From positions 1,426,001 through 1,490,000 of the forward strand of contig CBDCQQ010000005.1 in NCBI GenBank assembly GCA_965220665.1: DNA of 64,000 bases, in the 5' to 3' direction. This stretch comes from JAJDZL01 sp965220665. GTDB taxonomy: Bacteria > Pseudomonadota > Gammaproteobacteria > Arenicellales > JAJDZL01. Positions within the stretch are counted from its first letter, which is position 1; every line of letters starts with the position of its first letter. A program made the position numbers and the translations under genes. Shown piece by piece: positions 1 through 8,717 of this stretch. Under the pieces are notes generated by a model. The model saw only the letters and a list, made by a program, of their open reading frames with translations. It did not search any database and was not told the origin of the DNA.

Positions 1-178
1 GAAGATATTCATAAGTTGTCCTGACTTTTACCGTTGATTGGCGAACCTGATTCGAAAATACAGTGTGAGACAATAGTTCTTTAGCGTGTTTGTGGATGTC
101 GGTATACAGTTCGACTAGTCCAGAAGGAAGCTTACCGGTAACGTTAACGTAGGTATTTTCTCGAAGCTTATATGACAT
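1..178 (-). CDS. Unknown protein, 5' part only (runs off the left edge)
   Basis: An ATG at 178-176 on the minus strand opens a frame of 59 codons with no stop before the window ends, so the gene is cut by the left edge. The visible part begins MSYKLRENTYVNVTGKL and is hydrophilic, with no signal peptide or membrane segment. I do not recognise the family. It is divergent from the SLATT-like gene at 398, with about 220 bp between them. No strong ribosome binding site is visible upstream, so the gene is a reasonable but unproven call. Confidence 0.4.
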   Translation of the reverse strand, partial: MSYKLRENTYVNVTGKLPSGLVELYTDIHKHAKELLSHTVFSNQVRQSTVKVRTTYEYL

Positions 179-397
179 TTAAACTTATATGGAATCCTCT
201 CACAACAACTCAACTTGGCTCCGTTGACCAAGTGTAACAAATACATCAGTATTCAATGAGCGACTTTTACTCTTGACTCAAGCGCCAATCTGAGCATAAG
301 CCGGACTGGTGTTCGCGTTGCACATTAGCATAACCTCAAATTCACTCAATTACAGCTGTGTTAAAATAAAGAAACTACTGTTTTGCGGTCTTTTGAA

Positions 398-895
398 ATG
401 ATCTCTGACTCCACATACCATGACATTTGGGATGGGCTTTTAGAAGTAAGTCGAGTTCGTCGTTATTACATTTTGTGTGAAAGCAAGTATCGGCGACTAG
501 CGGCCGTATTTCGGATTGTGTTGGCAATTTCAGGTGTTGGAGTACTTGCATCTCTTGTTGATATTTTTGAGTTTTTACCAGCAATCACAATCGCGTTGTT
601 CGGAGGGCTGATTTCGATATTGATTGTTTTTGACTTGATCATTAACCCGTCTAAAACTGCCGCACAATTAACTATAGTAAACTCAATGTTGAATGAATTG
701 GAGGACAAATATCGTGCATTATGGGAGGAAACAAAAGGGAATCTAGTGACTGATAGTCAAGCATTGGATAATAAAAACCAGATTATGCAAGAAATTAATC
801 GTATCAGTTCTTTCGTTGAATTTTCCGTCGACGATAAATTGTGTGAGAAAGCTCAAACGGAAGCATTTCAAACAGAAGAAGCTCGATATGCCTGA
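398..895 (+). CDS. Two-helix membrane protein, SLATT-like
   Basis: A 165-aa protein from the ATG at 398; a TTG at 383 in the same frame would add five residues. After about 40 soluble residues come two close hydrophobic helices (about residues 40-61 and 63-84). A long charged, probably coiled-coil tail follows (about 90-160). This plan of two helices plus a cytoplasmic helical tail is that of SLATT-type proteins, which are predicted membrane effectors in nucleotide-second-messenger defence systems. No nucleotidyltransferase or SLOG partner is seen here, so a defence role is an inference. Its stop codon lies inside the start of the proline-rich ORF at 888, suggesting translational coupling. 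SLATT assignment is by architecture only. Confidence 0.6.
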   Translation: MISDSTYHDIWDGLLEVSRVRRYYILCESKYRRLAAVFRIVLAISGVGVLASLVDIFEFLPAITIALFGGLISILIVFDLIINPSKTAAQLTIVNSMLNELEDKYRALWEETKGNLVTDSQALDNKNQIMQEINRISSFVEFSVDDKLCEKAQTEAFQTEEARYA

Positions 896-1013
896 GAACC
901 CCTCCCGACCTAATCGAGATAGCGGCACTCCTCCCAGACGTCCAACTCCGAAACCGCCTCCGCCTCCGAAACCGTCACCTCCTCCTCGTCCACCGCAAGA
1001 AAAACCAAAATAG
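888..1013 (+). CDS. Tiny proline-rich protein
   Basis: A 41-aa ORF whose ATG overlaps the last 8 nt of the membrane protein gene in another frame. After residue 12 it is almost only Pro, Lys, Arg and short polar residues, including the run PKPPPPPKPSPPPRPP. Such a sequence would form an extended polyproline-II strand and could bind SH3- or WW-like surfaces. It has no predicted membrane segment. The overlap with the upstream gene favours co-translation. The low-complexity composition means it could also be a chance frame, but the clean start, the stop and the composition argue for a real small protein. Confidence 0.45.
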   Translation: MPENPSRPNRDSGTPPRRPTPKPPPPPKPSPPPRPPQEKPK

Positions 1014-1146
1014 TAGTTTGGACTTGGACTAAAAAGTTAGCTTGCATACCACCCAAACATGACTGGGGGGATAATTTGCACTTGATCGGGATTGAGGAAA
1101 TAAATACTTAGTAAATCCTTTATCCATAAAGCACCAATTCGAATGA

Positions 1147-1179
1147 GACTGAATTTTCGACTTCGGTAATAATTCAGTC
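1147..1179 (-). terminator. Possible weak hairpin downstream of lysA
   Basis: A perfect 9-bp inverted repeat (GACTGAATT and AATTCAGTC) with a 15-nt loop lies about 57 nt past the lysA stop on the minus strand. There is no clear U-tract after it in that direction, so an intrinsic terminator is only possible. The rest of 1014-1235 shows nothing else I can name. Confidence 0.25.
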
Positions 1180-1235
1180 GAAGTGTCCAAAATCAAAATT
1201 AACGCGAGCGCGATGTGAGAAATTGAGTCGCGATC

Positions 1236-2495
1236 TTACAAGAATTGACTCGGGATGTGTTCCGAGTCCAGCATCTGATCAATGTTCTCTCTGGTTTTGA
1301 TTTCGAAAAATTGGTCGCCATCGACCAGCACCTCTACCGGTTTTGGACGGGTGTTGTAATTTGAAGACATGACTGCTCCATAAGCACCTGCGCCAAGAAC
1401 GGCAATAAGATGACCCTCATCGATTGCTAACATCCGGTCTTTGCCAAAAAAATCGCCAGTCTCACAAACTGGGCCGACCACGTCAAATGTTCGACTTTCT
1501 ACAGAGCTCTGCTGAATAGGAACGATGTCCATCCAGGCATCGTAAAGTACAGGTCTGATCAAGTCGTTCATTGCGCCGTCAACTAAGGCAAAATTTTTCG
1601 ATTCTACTGTCTTGATGTATTCGACTCGGCTCAAAAAGATTCCGGCATTGGCGGTTATGGCACGACCCGGTTCGATTGAAATGGACAGCGGGCAACCGCG
1701 GCGCGTCAGCACCTCAAGAATTGCATCACAGTAGTCGGAAATGGTTGGCGGTTGCTCATCTTTGTAGCGAACGCCCAGTCCGCCACCCAAATCCAAATGG
1801 CCCACCTTTATGCCTTCAGCTTCGAGAGTTTCAGTGAAATCGATAACGCTTTCCAATGCGTCAATGATTGGATCAAGTGAAGTCATCTGCGAACCGATAT
1901 GAACGGCAATTCCAATGATTTTGAGGTGACTCTGCCGTACGGCAAATCGATAGATTTCTAAAGCCTCCTCATACGCGACACCAAACTTTGCTTCACGAAG
2001 CCCAGTTGAAATGTAAGGGTGTGTATTGGCATCAATATCAGGATTCACGCGTACGCATATTGGTGCTTTACGATCAAGACTCTTCGCAATTTCGAGAATT
2101 CGCATCAACTCCGATTGAGATTCCAGATTGAGGGAAAAGACACCAGACTCCAATGCAAACTCAATTTCCTTTGCTGACTTCGCTACACCGGAAAAAACCG
2201 TCGAATCGGGCTTTCCACCTGCTCGAATCACCCGTTCGAGTTCACCACCAGAGACGATATCGAATCCGGAACCCAGCCGCGCCATCAGTGCCAGAACGGC
2301 TAGGTTAGAGTTTGACTTAACCGAATAGCGGATTGACGCGTCGTATCCCGAGAACCCCTGTTTGAATTCATTCCAGTGCTGTTCCAGAGCTGCGCGCGAA
2401 TAAACATAGGTTGGCGTTCCAACTGCACTTGCAATTTGATCCAGCGGGACATCTTCTGCATGAAGCAGCCCATCCCGGTAAAGAAAAGCATTCAT
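1236..2495 (-). CDS. lysA: Diaminopimelate decarboxylase
   Basis: This 419-aa PLP enzyme removes CO2 from meso-diaminopimelate to give L-lysine, the last step of the DAP pathway. It has the alanine-racemase-like fold-III pattern: the PLP lysine in YSVKSNSN (about residue 60), HIGSQ, the glycine-rich GGGLG, EPGR, and the active-site cysteine segment CETGDFF shared across the dimer. Length is normal. It is the third gene of argH-lptM-lysA on the minus strand. Its presence matters for reading the LysW operon at 30.3 kb: lysine is probably made here by the DAP route, leaving LysW for ornithine. Confidence 0.97.
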   Translation of the reverse strand: MNAFLYRDGLLHAEDVPLDQIASAVGTPTYVYSRAALEQHWNEFKQGFSGYDASIRYSVKSNSNLAVLALMARLGSGFDIVSGGELERVIRAGGKPDSTVFSGVAKSAKEIEFALESGVFSLNLESQSELMRILEIAKSLDRKAPICVRVNPDIDANTHPYISTGLREAKFGVAYEEALEIYRFAVRQSHLKIIGIAVHIGSQMTSLDPIIDALESVIDFTETLEAEGIKVGHLDLGGGLGVRYKDEQPPTISDYCDAILEVLTRRGCPLSISIEPGRAITANAGIFLSRVEYIKTVESKNFALVDGAMNDLIRPVLYDAWMDIVPIQQSSVESRTFDVVGPVCETGDFFGKDRMLAIDEGHLIAVLGAGAYGAVMSSNYNTRPKPVEVLVDGDQFFEIKTRENIDQMLDSEHIPSQFL

Positions 2496-2616
2496 CAGGA
2501 TTAGTGAATTGAGAGAATAAATTCGCTTTCAGGAACGTTTCACGCGCGCCGAACTAAATTTCCGACCAAACAATAGAACACAAGGTCTGCTCTTGAACCC
2601 GATCTTCCGGATTCAT

Positions 2617-2802
2617 TCATAGATTTTGAGTGACGGCAGAAACGAGCGTTGCTTCTACTATCACTCCGGTTTGCATGCCACTATTATCGTTAGCTGCTGC
2701 TGGTCGCTCTAAGGGACCCTTTTTTCCACAAGCGACGGGCACCAAAAGGAGTACTGAAACCATTGCGATTACAACAGTTCTATAGCTCAGTTTCCGAATC
2801 AT
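2617..2802 (-). CDS. lptM: LPS translocon maturation chaperone, small lipoprotein LptM (YifL)
   Basis: A 61-aa lipoprotein. A basic start and a hydrophobic stretch (about residues 9-22) lead to the lipobox VPVAC, with the lipidated Cys at residue 25. Directly after it comes GKKGPL, matching the conserved C-G-x-K-G-P-L signature of LptM. In enterobacteria LptM helps the outer-membrane LptD/LptE translocon to mature. The place between argH and lysA is the usual one in Gammaproteobacteria (lptM-lysA). Confidence 0.88.
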   Translation of the reverse strand: MIRKLSYRTVVIAMVSVLLLVPVACGKKGPLERPAAANDNSGMQTGVIVEATLVSAVTQNL

Positions 2803-2842
2803 TTCAATTGAACCTCTTATTCTTGGTAGATCTGCGGTCGAA

Positions 2843-4228
2843 TTAACCCAACCTTTTCCGGCCTTCTTGCACTGCTAGCCTAACCTGCCGCGGAGCAGTC
2901 GCACCTGTGTGATCTCTCGAAGCAACTGAACCTTCAGGTTTAAGAACGCGTAACGCACCTTCATCCAGCATGGGGTGAAATCGTCTCATGTCATCCAGGC
3001 TGAGCGCTTCAAGTGTGCACTCATTGTCAATACAGTGTCGTACCATGTTTCCGACAACAGCGTGTGCATCCCTGAATGGTACATTCCGAGTAACCAGGAA
3101 ATCGGCCAAGTCTGTTGCCGTTGAATACCCTTCCAAGGTAGCTTCTCTCATACGCTCTCGGTCAGGTTCCAAATTCTGAATCATGCCATGCATGATTTCA
3201 AGACTCGCGATGACAGTATCGATACTATCAAAAAGCGCCTCCTTGTCTTCCTGATTATCACGATTGTATGCGAGTGGTTGACCTTTCATCAGAACCAGAA
3301 GCGTTTGAAGATTACCGACAGCCCGCGCGCTTTTGCCTCGAACCAGTTCCGCAATGTCGGGGTTCTTCTTTTGAGGCATGATGCTAGAGCCCGTGGTAAA
3401 CTGGTCAGAAAGCTCAATAAGTTTGTAGGCTTCCGACGCCCACAACACCATCTCCTCACCAATGCGTGACAAATGGACCATCATAATTGCTGAGTGCGCG
3501 GCGAATTCGATGGCAAAATCCCGGTCGGAAACCGCGTCAAGCGAGTTTCTCATAACGGCGTCAAACCCAAGTTCATCTGCAGTCATCTCCCGATTAATGG
3601 GAATACTCGTGCCAGCTAAGGCCGCAGCTCCCAACGGCGACTGATTCAGCCTTTTTCGTGCGTCGGTAAATCGTTGTCGGTCTCGATCAAGCATTTCAAA
3701 CCAGGCCATCAGGTGATGACCAAACACGATAGGCTGTGCAATTTGCAAGTGCGTGTAGCCCGGCATTATGGTATCTGCCTCAGCTTCAGCGAAATCGAGC
3801 AGTGTCAACTGAATGCCCTTAATCTCGTCAATGATCCGATCAACCGCATCTCGAGTGTAGAGTCGAAGATCAGTTGCAACCTGGTCATTTCTGGACCGTC
3901 CGGTGTGCAGCTTTTTGCCTGCTTCTCCGATGTCATCCGTGAGACGCTTTTCGATGTTCATGTGAACATCCTCCAATTCGTCAGACCACTCAAATTCACC
4001 TGCTTCAATTTGCGACAGTATTTTCGTGAGACCATCGCGAATCTCGTTAAATTCCGCTTCACTAATAACGCCAACTTTACTCAGCATGCGCGCATGTGCA
4101 ATTGACCCGACGATATCCTGACGATAGAGGCGTTGGTCAAATGACACTGAGGCGCTGAATTTTTCAACCATGGTGTTGGTTACCTGGGTGAATCGCCCGC
4201 CCCACAGCTTTTTAGAATGTGAATTCAT
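2843..4228 (-). CDS. argH: Argininosuccinate lyase
   Basis: A 461-aa enzyme of the fumarase/aspartase superfamily that splits argininosuccinate into arginine and fumarate, the last step of arginine synthesis. It shows the N-terminal KLWGGRF, TGRSRNDQ, and the superfamily loop GSSIMPQKKNP with the catalytic serine. Length is typical. It starts divergently from hemC across about 330 bp and is followed by lptM 40 bp downstream. It would use ornithine-derived citrulline that could come from the LysW operon at 30-35 kb. Confidence 0.97.
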   Translation of the reverse strand: MNSHSKKLWGGRFTQVTNTMVEKFSASVSFDQRLYRQDIVGSIAHARMLSKVGVISEAEFNEIRDGLTKILSQIEAGEFEWSDELEDVHMNIEKRLTDDIGEAGKKLHTGRSRNDQVATDLRLYTRDAVDRIIDEIKGIQLTLLDFAEAEADTIMPGYTHLQIAQPIVFGHHLMAWFEMLDRDRQRFTDARKRLNQSPLGAAALAGTSIPINREMTADELGFDAVMRNSLDAVSDRDFAIEFAAHSAIMMVHLSRIGEEMVLWASEAYKLIELSDQFTTGSSIMPQKKNPDIAELVRGKSARAVGNLQTLLVLMKGQPLAYNRDNQEDKEALFDSIDTVIASLEIMHGMIQNLEPDRERMREATLEGYSTATDLADFLVTRNVPFRDAHAVVGNMVRHCIDNECTLEALSLDDMRRFHPMLDEGALRVLKPEGSVASRDHTGATAPRQVRLAVQEGRKRLG

Positions 4229-4556
4229 TGAGATTCGTTCGGGTTAACTAGTTTTATACGCACGAGACGATCAGTGAACTGAAAATTTACAAAGTTGATG
4301 TTAATGATCAGAAAACGGAATATGACAGAAACTCTGGCGACGGTAAGCCGCCAAATGTGGATTTTTACAATCAAACAAGACGTAACACTTTAATTATAAT
4401 GGCACAATTAGGTGCGAAATAGCGCACCCAAACCAAAATGATGGCTAATTCTTTCCGGCCTGTCCAACATTCCAAGCCGTCTGGCATCTACATACTTGAT
4501 ATCAGTTTTACAACCTGTCACCACGCCTCCGATGCTTGGAGCTCAGAGGTTTTAAG
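4229..4556. other. Divergent argH/hemC intergenic region
   Basis: About 328 bp separate the argH and hemC starts. A consensus TATAAT lies at 4395-4400 on the plus strand, but I see no convincing -35 box at 16-18 bp upstream of it. A short in-frame-free ORF beginning near 4438 overlaps hemC and looks like chance. No hairpin or repeat stands out. Confidence 0.35.
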
Positions 4557-5468
4557 GTGTCAGTCGTTCGAATCGGTACCCGTGGCAGTCAGTTGGCATT
4601 GTGGCAAGCTCATCACATCGCTGGCCTCATCAGCACACACTTAAACGGTATTGAAACCGAAATCGTTCCGATTAAAACCGAAGCCGACTTACGGCAAGAT
4701 GTGCTATTGGCCGAATTGGGTGGCAAGGGTCTATTCATAAAAGAGCTTGAAGTGGCTTTGCTCGACAACAGGATTGATATTGCAGTTCACTCTATGAAAG
4801 ACGTAACAGTGGATCTTGCTGAAGAATTTACAATTGCCGCAATTCTGGAACGGGAAGATCCATACGATGCTTTTGTTTCATCAAAATATCAGACACTTGC
4901 ACAACTGCCAGCAGGTGCTGTAATTGGCACTTGCAGTTTGCGGCGTCAGAGTCAGTTGCTTTCAATTCGTCCCGATCTCACAATTATTCCCGTTCGGGGT
5001 AATGTGACGACTCGACTGAAGCGTCTTGATGACGGTGACTTTGATGCAATCATTTTGGCAGTTTCGGGATTGCGCAGACTGGGATTGGATGATCGGATCA
5101 CGGAAAAACTTGACCAATTACCGCATGTTCCATCGCCAGGTCAAGGCGCGTTGGGCGTTGAATGCCGGGTGGATGATCAAAATTTAATCGAGAAAATGAA
5201 GGAACTTGATGACACTTTGAGTAATGCTGAAGTTTCTGCGGAACGGGCGGTAAATGCAGGGCTCGGCGGAAGTTGTCACGTTCCGATTGGAGTGTTGACA
5301 AAATGCCGGAGAGGAAACTACGAGATTGCAGCCTATGTTGGGAGTATCGATGCGCAGCAAACCATCATTGAATCGCTGAGTGGCACCTTGGATGGCTTGA
5401 TGACCGGAATAGAGGTGGTGATCGAAAAGTTGAATCAGCGCGGTGCCCAGGAAATTCTGGCAGATTGA
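4557..5468 (+). CDS. hemC: Hydroxymethylbilane synthase (porphobilinogen deaminase)
   Basis: Joins four porphobilinogens into hydroxymethylbilane on the way to heme and siroheme. I place the start at GTG 4557 because AGAGG at 4545-4549 sits 7 nt before it and the protein then begins VSVVRIGTRGSQLALWQ, like other HemC. A TTG at 4536 would add seven residues. It shows the substrate-binding IGTRGSQLALWQ, HSMKDV, GTCSLRRQSQL and GNVTTRL segments. The dipyrromethane cofactor cysteine is in GGSCHVPIG near the C-terminus. It is the first gene of hemC-hemD-hemX-hemY; hemD follows after 16 bp. Confidence 0.96.
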   Translation: MSVVRIGTRGSQLALWQAHHIAGLISTHLNGIETEIVPIKTEADLRQDVLLAELGGKGLFIKELEVALLDNRIDIAVHSMKDVTVDLAEEFTIAAILEREDPYDAFVSSKYQTLAQLPAGAVIGTCSLRRQSQLLSIRPDLTIIPVRGNVTTRLKRLDDGDFDAIILAVSGLRRLGLDDRITEKLDQLPHVPSPGQGALGVECRVDDQNLIEKMKELDDTLSNAEVSAERAVNAGLGGSCHVPIGVLTKCRRGNYEIAAYVGSIDAQQTIIESLSGTLDGLMTGIEVVIEKLNQRGAQEILAD

Positions 5469-5484
5469 TATTGGACTGGAATAG

Positions 5485-6306
5485 ATGACTGACCTTGATG
5501 GAACAACGGTTCTAATCACACGGCCTGAAGCGTATTCCTCATACCTCAGTGAAGAGATAAAACGTCTGGGTGGAGTTCCGGTCATATTTCCCACTTTGGA
5601 TGTCGAGTTTTGCACACAAGGATTGGACGAAGAGAGTTTTAACGGGCATGACCTTGCCATTTTCACGAGTCGGAATGCTGTAGCAGCGGTAGTTGAATAT
5701 TTGAAAGAGGAAGGTATGAATTGGCCGAAATCGCTAAGATGTGCGGCTGTTGGAAACAAGACTGCTGACGCAGTTCGGGGAGCATTCGGTGTCGGGGAGG
5801 TTATTGCACCGACAAAAGAATTTGGTGGGGTAGCATTGATGACGCTAGAATCAATGCAGAATCTGACTGGTCAGCGTGTAATTTTTTTTGATGGTGGTGG
5901 CCCAAGAAGCGTGCTGTTAGCAGGTATGCTGGAAGATAAGGACTGCAAGGCCGTGACTCACGCTGTGGTTTATCGAAGAGTTCAGCCACCATCGGACCCG
6001 AGAGTATTACAAAGCCTTCTTGCTCAATCCGGTGTGGATTTTGTTGTTTTGACTAGTGTAACCTCATCAGCAAATTTGCTTGAAATGCTTGACATAGAAT
6101 CGGTGAATGAACTAAAACGCACGGTCGTGATCGTTTACAGCAAACGGATTCAGCAAGAACTTGAAACATGGGGGTTTGAACAGATTATTGTTTCTGATAT
6201 TCCTTCAGACGAAGCGGTTTTAGAAGCGATCATGAGGATGCAAAGAGACATTGTGAAGCGCACTGGTAAGCAACAGAAAGTTTTCGCTGATGTAGGAACG
6301 ATTTGA
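5485..6306 (+). CDS. hemD: Uroporphyrinogen-III synthase
   Basis: A 273-aa protein of the HemD fold that inverts ring D and closes hydroxymethylbilane to uroporphyrinogen III. The sequence family is poorly conserved; recognisable parts are the N-terminal VLITRPEA, the FTSRNAV motif, AVGNKTADAV, and the second-lobe VVLTSVTSSANL. Position between hemC and hemX supports the call strongly. Its length is normal, with a slightly long tail. Confidence 0.92.
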   Translation: MTDLDGTTVLITRPEAYSSYLSEEIKRLGGVPVIFPTLDVEFCTQGLDEESFNGHDLAIFTSRNAVAAVVEYLKEEGMNWPKSLRCAAVGNKTADAVRGAFGVGEVIAPTKEFGGVALMTLESMQNLTGQRVIFFDGGGPRSVLLAGMLEDKDCKAVTHAVVYRRVQPPSDPRVLQSLLAQSGVDFVVLTSVTSSANLLEMLDIESVNELKRTVVIVYSKRIQQELETWGFEQIIVSDIPSDEAVLEAIMRMQRDIVKRTGKQQKVFADVGTI

Positions 6307-6326
6307 CAGGATAAGAGATCATCAAT

Positions 6327-7472
6327 ATGACGGAATCGGGCAAAAAGACTGAAACTCCAGAGAAGGAAGTCAAACCAACAAACAGTCAAAAACCATCAGT
6401 AAAAACTGGACGGGGAGCAGCGATTTTCGCGACCTTTGCAACCTTGTTCGCTCTGGTTGCCTTGGGTGGCACAGGATATGTAGTCTATCGGATGGAATTT
6501 CTAAAGCTGCCCCAGATTGAGAGCGAGATAAACAGAATTGAAGAAATTGCCACAGCTGTGCAGTCCATTCAGCAAAGTGACGATCAAGTTTCAGAACAGC
6601 TATCTTCCGCGACGAAGGACCTTCAATCACAAATTCAGAGTCAGTCAGACCGAGTTAATAAGTTGGAAGCAGTACTCAAGCAATCGGATACTGAGTTTGG
6701 AGAAAAACTTGATGCGATCATTGAGTCTACCTCTTCCCTTTATCAGAATCTTGATCAGCTTCCAAGCGACTGGGAACTAAACGATGTTTCTCTATTGCTT
6801 CTGATGGGTGCCAAGCAACTACAGCTCACTGGGGACCCTGAGGTTGTGTTGCCAGTCTGGCAGGCGGCGGTTGAGCAGGTTGGACGGGTATCTGACCCAC
6901 AGCTTCTGGTCGTTCGAACACAGCTGAACAAGGAAATCGAATTACTTGAAACGATGGATGTGGTGGAATTAGAAGCCATTTCAGCGCAATTGATGAAATT
7001 GAGCAATACTTTGGACGATTTACCCATTCGCACCCAACTTCAGGAACTGTCAGTTGAGCCATCTGAATCCGACGCTGATGAAGACATTGAGCAGGAGCAG
7101 GCTGATTCAGCTTCTACCCTCAATGCCATCTGGCTGGATTTGAAGTCTCTGATTCGCGTGAAGAAAATTTCTGAGGACGCTCCTTTACCACTCAATCCAA
7201 ATCTGAAGAATGAGCTGGTTCAGCATCTCAAACTATCTTTGGCGGCAGCGCAGCTGGCAGCGCTTCGAGAAGAAACCAGCGTTTATCTGGCGAATCTGGA
7301 GTTTGTGAAAGGCGCAGTTAAAGATCAGTTTAATGTTGGAGATGCTTCAGTCGGAAATTTTATTACCGCACTGGACAATCTGCTGTTGATGCCATTGACT
7401 GCGGAGTTGCCAGACATTTCTGGTTCCTACAACCTGCTTCAGGAAATTCTAGATCAGCAGAGCGTCGAGTAA
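6327..7472 (+). CDS. hemX: HemX-family membrane protein of the hem operon
   Basis: A 381-aa protein with a charged cytoplasmic N-terminus, one transmembrane helix (about residues 31-54) and a large coiled-coil periplasmic part rich in Gln, Glu and Leu. This is the plan of proteobacterial HemX. HemX is often annotated as uroporphyrinogen methyltransferase, but no SAM-binding methyltransferase motif is visible here, so that name should not be used. Its exact role in heme synthesis is unsettled. The hemY start follows 3 bp after its stop. Confidence 0.88.
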   Translation: MTESGKKTETPEKEVKPTNSQKPSVKTGRGAAIFATFATLFALVALGGTGYVVYRMEFLKLPQIESEINRIEEIATAVQSIQQSDDQVSEQLSSATKDLQSQIQSQSDRVNKLEAVLKQSDTEFGEKLDAIIESTSSLYQNLDQLPSDWELNDVSLLLLMGAKQLQLTGDPEVVLPVWQAAVEQVGRVSDPQLLVVRTQLNKEIELLETMDVVELEAISAQLMKLSNTLDDLPIRTQLQELSVEPSESDADEDIEQEQADSASTLNAIWLDLKSLIRVKKISEDAPLPLNPNLKNELVQHLKLSLAAAQLAALREETSVYLANLEFVKGAVKDQFNVGDASVGNFITALDNLLLMPLTAELPDISGSYNLLQEILDQQSVE

Positions 7473-7475
7473 TCA

Positions 7476-8717
7476 ATGTTTTATCTTCTGTTACTTTGCG
7501 TAGCGATAGGTGTTGTATCCGTCGCAACAATTTATGTGATCGACGAGCCGGGATTCATCATGCTGCAATGGGGGGTGTGGCAAGTGGAATTGTCTCTGGT
7601 GCTGGGTATGCTGCTGATTGTTTTGATCACCCTTCTTCTTTTTGTCAGCCTTGAAGTATTGACCGGCATTGTCAGAATTCCCAGTCGGTTGGGTCGGTCC
7701 TACCGGGAGTACCGTGAACAAAAGAAGTACGCTGCTTCTGTTAAAGGATTGAAACACCTTTTGCTGGGGGAGTGGGCTAAGGCCGAGCAGTTACTGGATG
7801 CTTCGGCTCCCTATCTGTCCCAGCCAGTCATCAGCTATCTGGCAGCAGCTTATGCTGCACAGCAACAGGGTAATATAGTGCGGCGCGATAAATATCTGAA
7901 TAAGGCCAGAGAACTGAGCGATAAAAACAAGGGCCTTGTGTCGTTAATTTCCTGTCGATTGCGGATTGCATACGGTGAGACTGGATTGGTCGTTGATGAA
8001 CTGAAAAAGCTCTGCGCGCAGATGCCCAAAAATGCCCAAGCCTTCAATTTGTTAGCCGATGCCTACGAAAAGCTTGAGAACTGGGAAGAATTGGAATCGC
8101 TTCTGCCACATCTGCAGAAGACTCGGGCTCGCTCTGCAGAAAATATTCGTACACTGACTGCCACCATAACTCGTCATCGCCTGCGAAAAGCTCAGCACCC
8201 AACAGAGTTGCAGAGCATTTGGAAAGGCGCGGCAAATTCCGTACAAATGAATCCGGATGTGACCATCGCCTACATTCGTAAACTGTTTCAGTACAATCGC
8301 CACCAGGAAGTTGACAAAGTTATTCGTGGCATGCTTGCCAAACGCTGGGATTCCGAACTCGCTTATCTTTACGGTCTGGTCAACGGGCAAGTGGAAGACC
8401 GTCAACTGTACGATGTTGCTCGTAAGTGGCTTGAAAGTCATCCCAATGATCCTGATCTGCTATTGACAGCTGGTCGATTGGCGCGCCGCGCCGGTCGACT
8501 AAAGAGTGCCGAGGCGCACCTTAAAAAGTCGATTGATCTTGGTGGCAGAAGAGAAGCCTATGAAGAATTGGGAGGCTTACTGGAGGAACAACACGCAGCA
8601 GCTGACGCATTCAGTGTTTATAAAGCTGGTACCGAAGTTCCGTCGTCGCGACTGCAAACTGATTCTCAGGATTCGGCCGGATATAGCGTATCTGAAGAAA
8701 ACTCAAAAGAATCGTAG
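7476..8717 (+). CDS. hemY: HemY-family inner-membrane TPR protein
   Basis: A 413-aa protein with two N-terminal membrane helices (about residues 2-20 and 38-62) and then a long helical domain of tetratricopeptide-like repeats (for example LGEWAKAEQLL and AFNLLADAYEKLENWEEL). This matches the proteobacterial HemY of the hemCDXY operon, which is unrelated to protoporphyrinogen oxidase HemY of Bacillus. Its role in heme supply is not well defined. The last 52 nt overlap the 3' end of the convergent reductase gene. Confidence 0.9.
   Translation: MFYLLLLCVAIGVVSVATIYVIDEPGFIMLQWGVWQVELSLVLGMLLIVLITLLLFVSLEVLTGIVRIPSRLGRSYREYREQKKYAASVKGLKHLLLGEWAKAEQLLDASAPYLSQPVISYLAAAYAAQQQGNIVRRDKYLNKARELSDKNKGLVSLISCRLRIAYGETGLVVDELKKLCAQMPKNAQAFNLLADAYEKLENWEELESLLPHLQKTRARSAENIRTLTATITRHRLRKAQHPTELQSIWKGAANSVQMNPDVTIAYIRKLFQYNRHQEVDKVIRGMLAKRWDSELAYLYGLVNGQVEDRQLYDVARKWLESHPNDPDLLLTAGRLARRAGRLKSAEAHLKKSIDLGGRREAYEELGGLLEEQHAAADAFSVYKAGTEVPSSRLQTDSQDSAGYSVSEENSKES

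Noticed and set aside
3188..4105. Long antisense ORFs within argH
   Set aside because: They are shadows of the conserved argH frame.
4438..4644. ORF before and across the hemC start
   Set aside because: It overlaps the conserved N-terminus of HemC in another frame and has no likeness to a known protein.
6327..7472. HemX as uroporphyrinogen-III methyltransferase
   Set aside because: No SAM-binding motif is present; the name is a historical carry-over.
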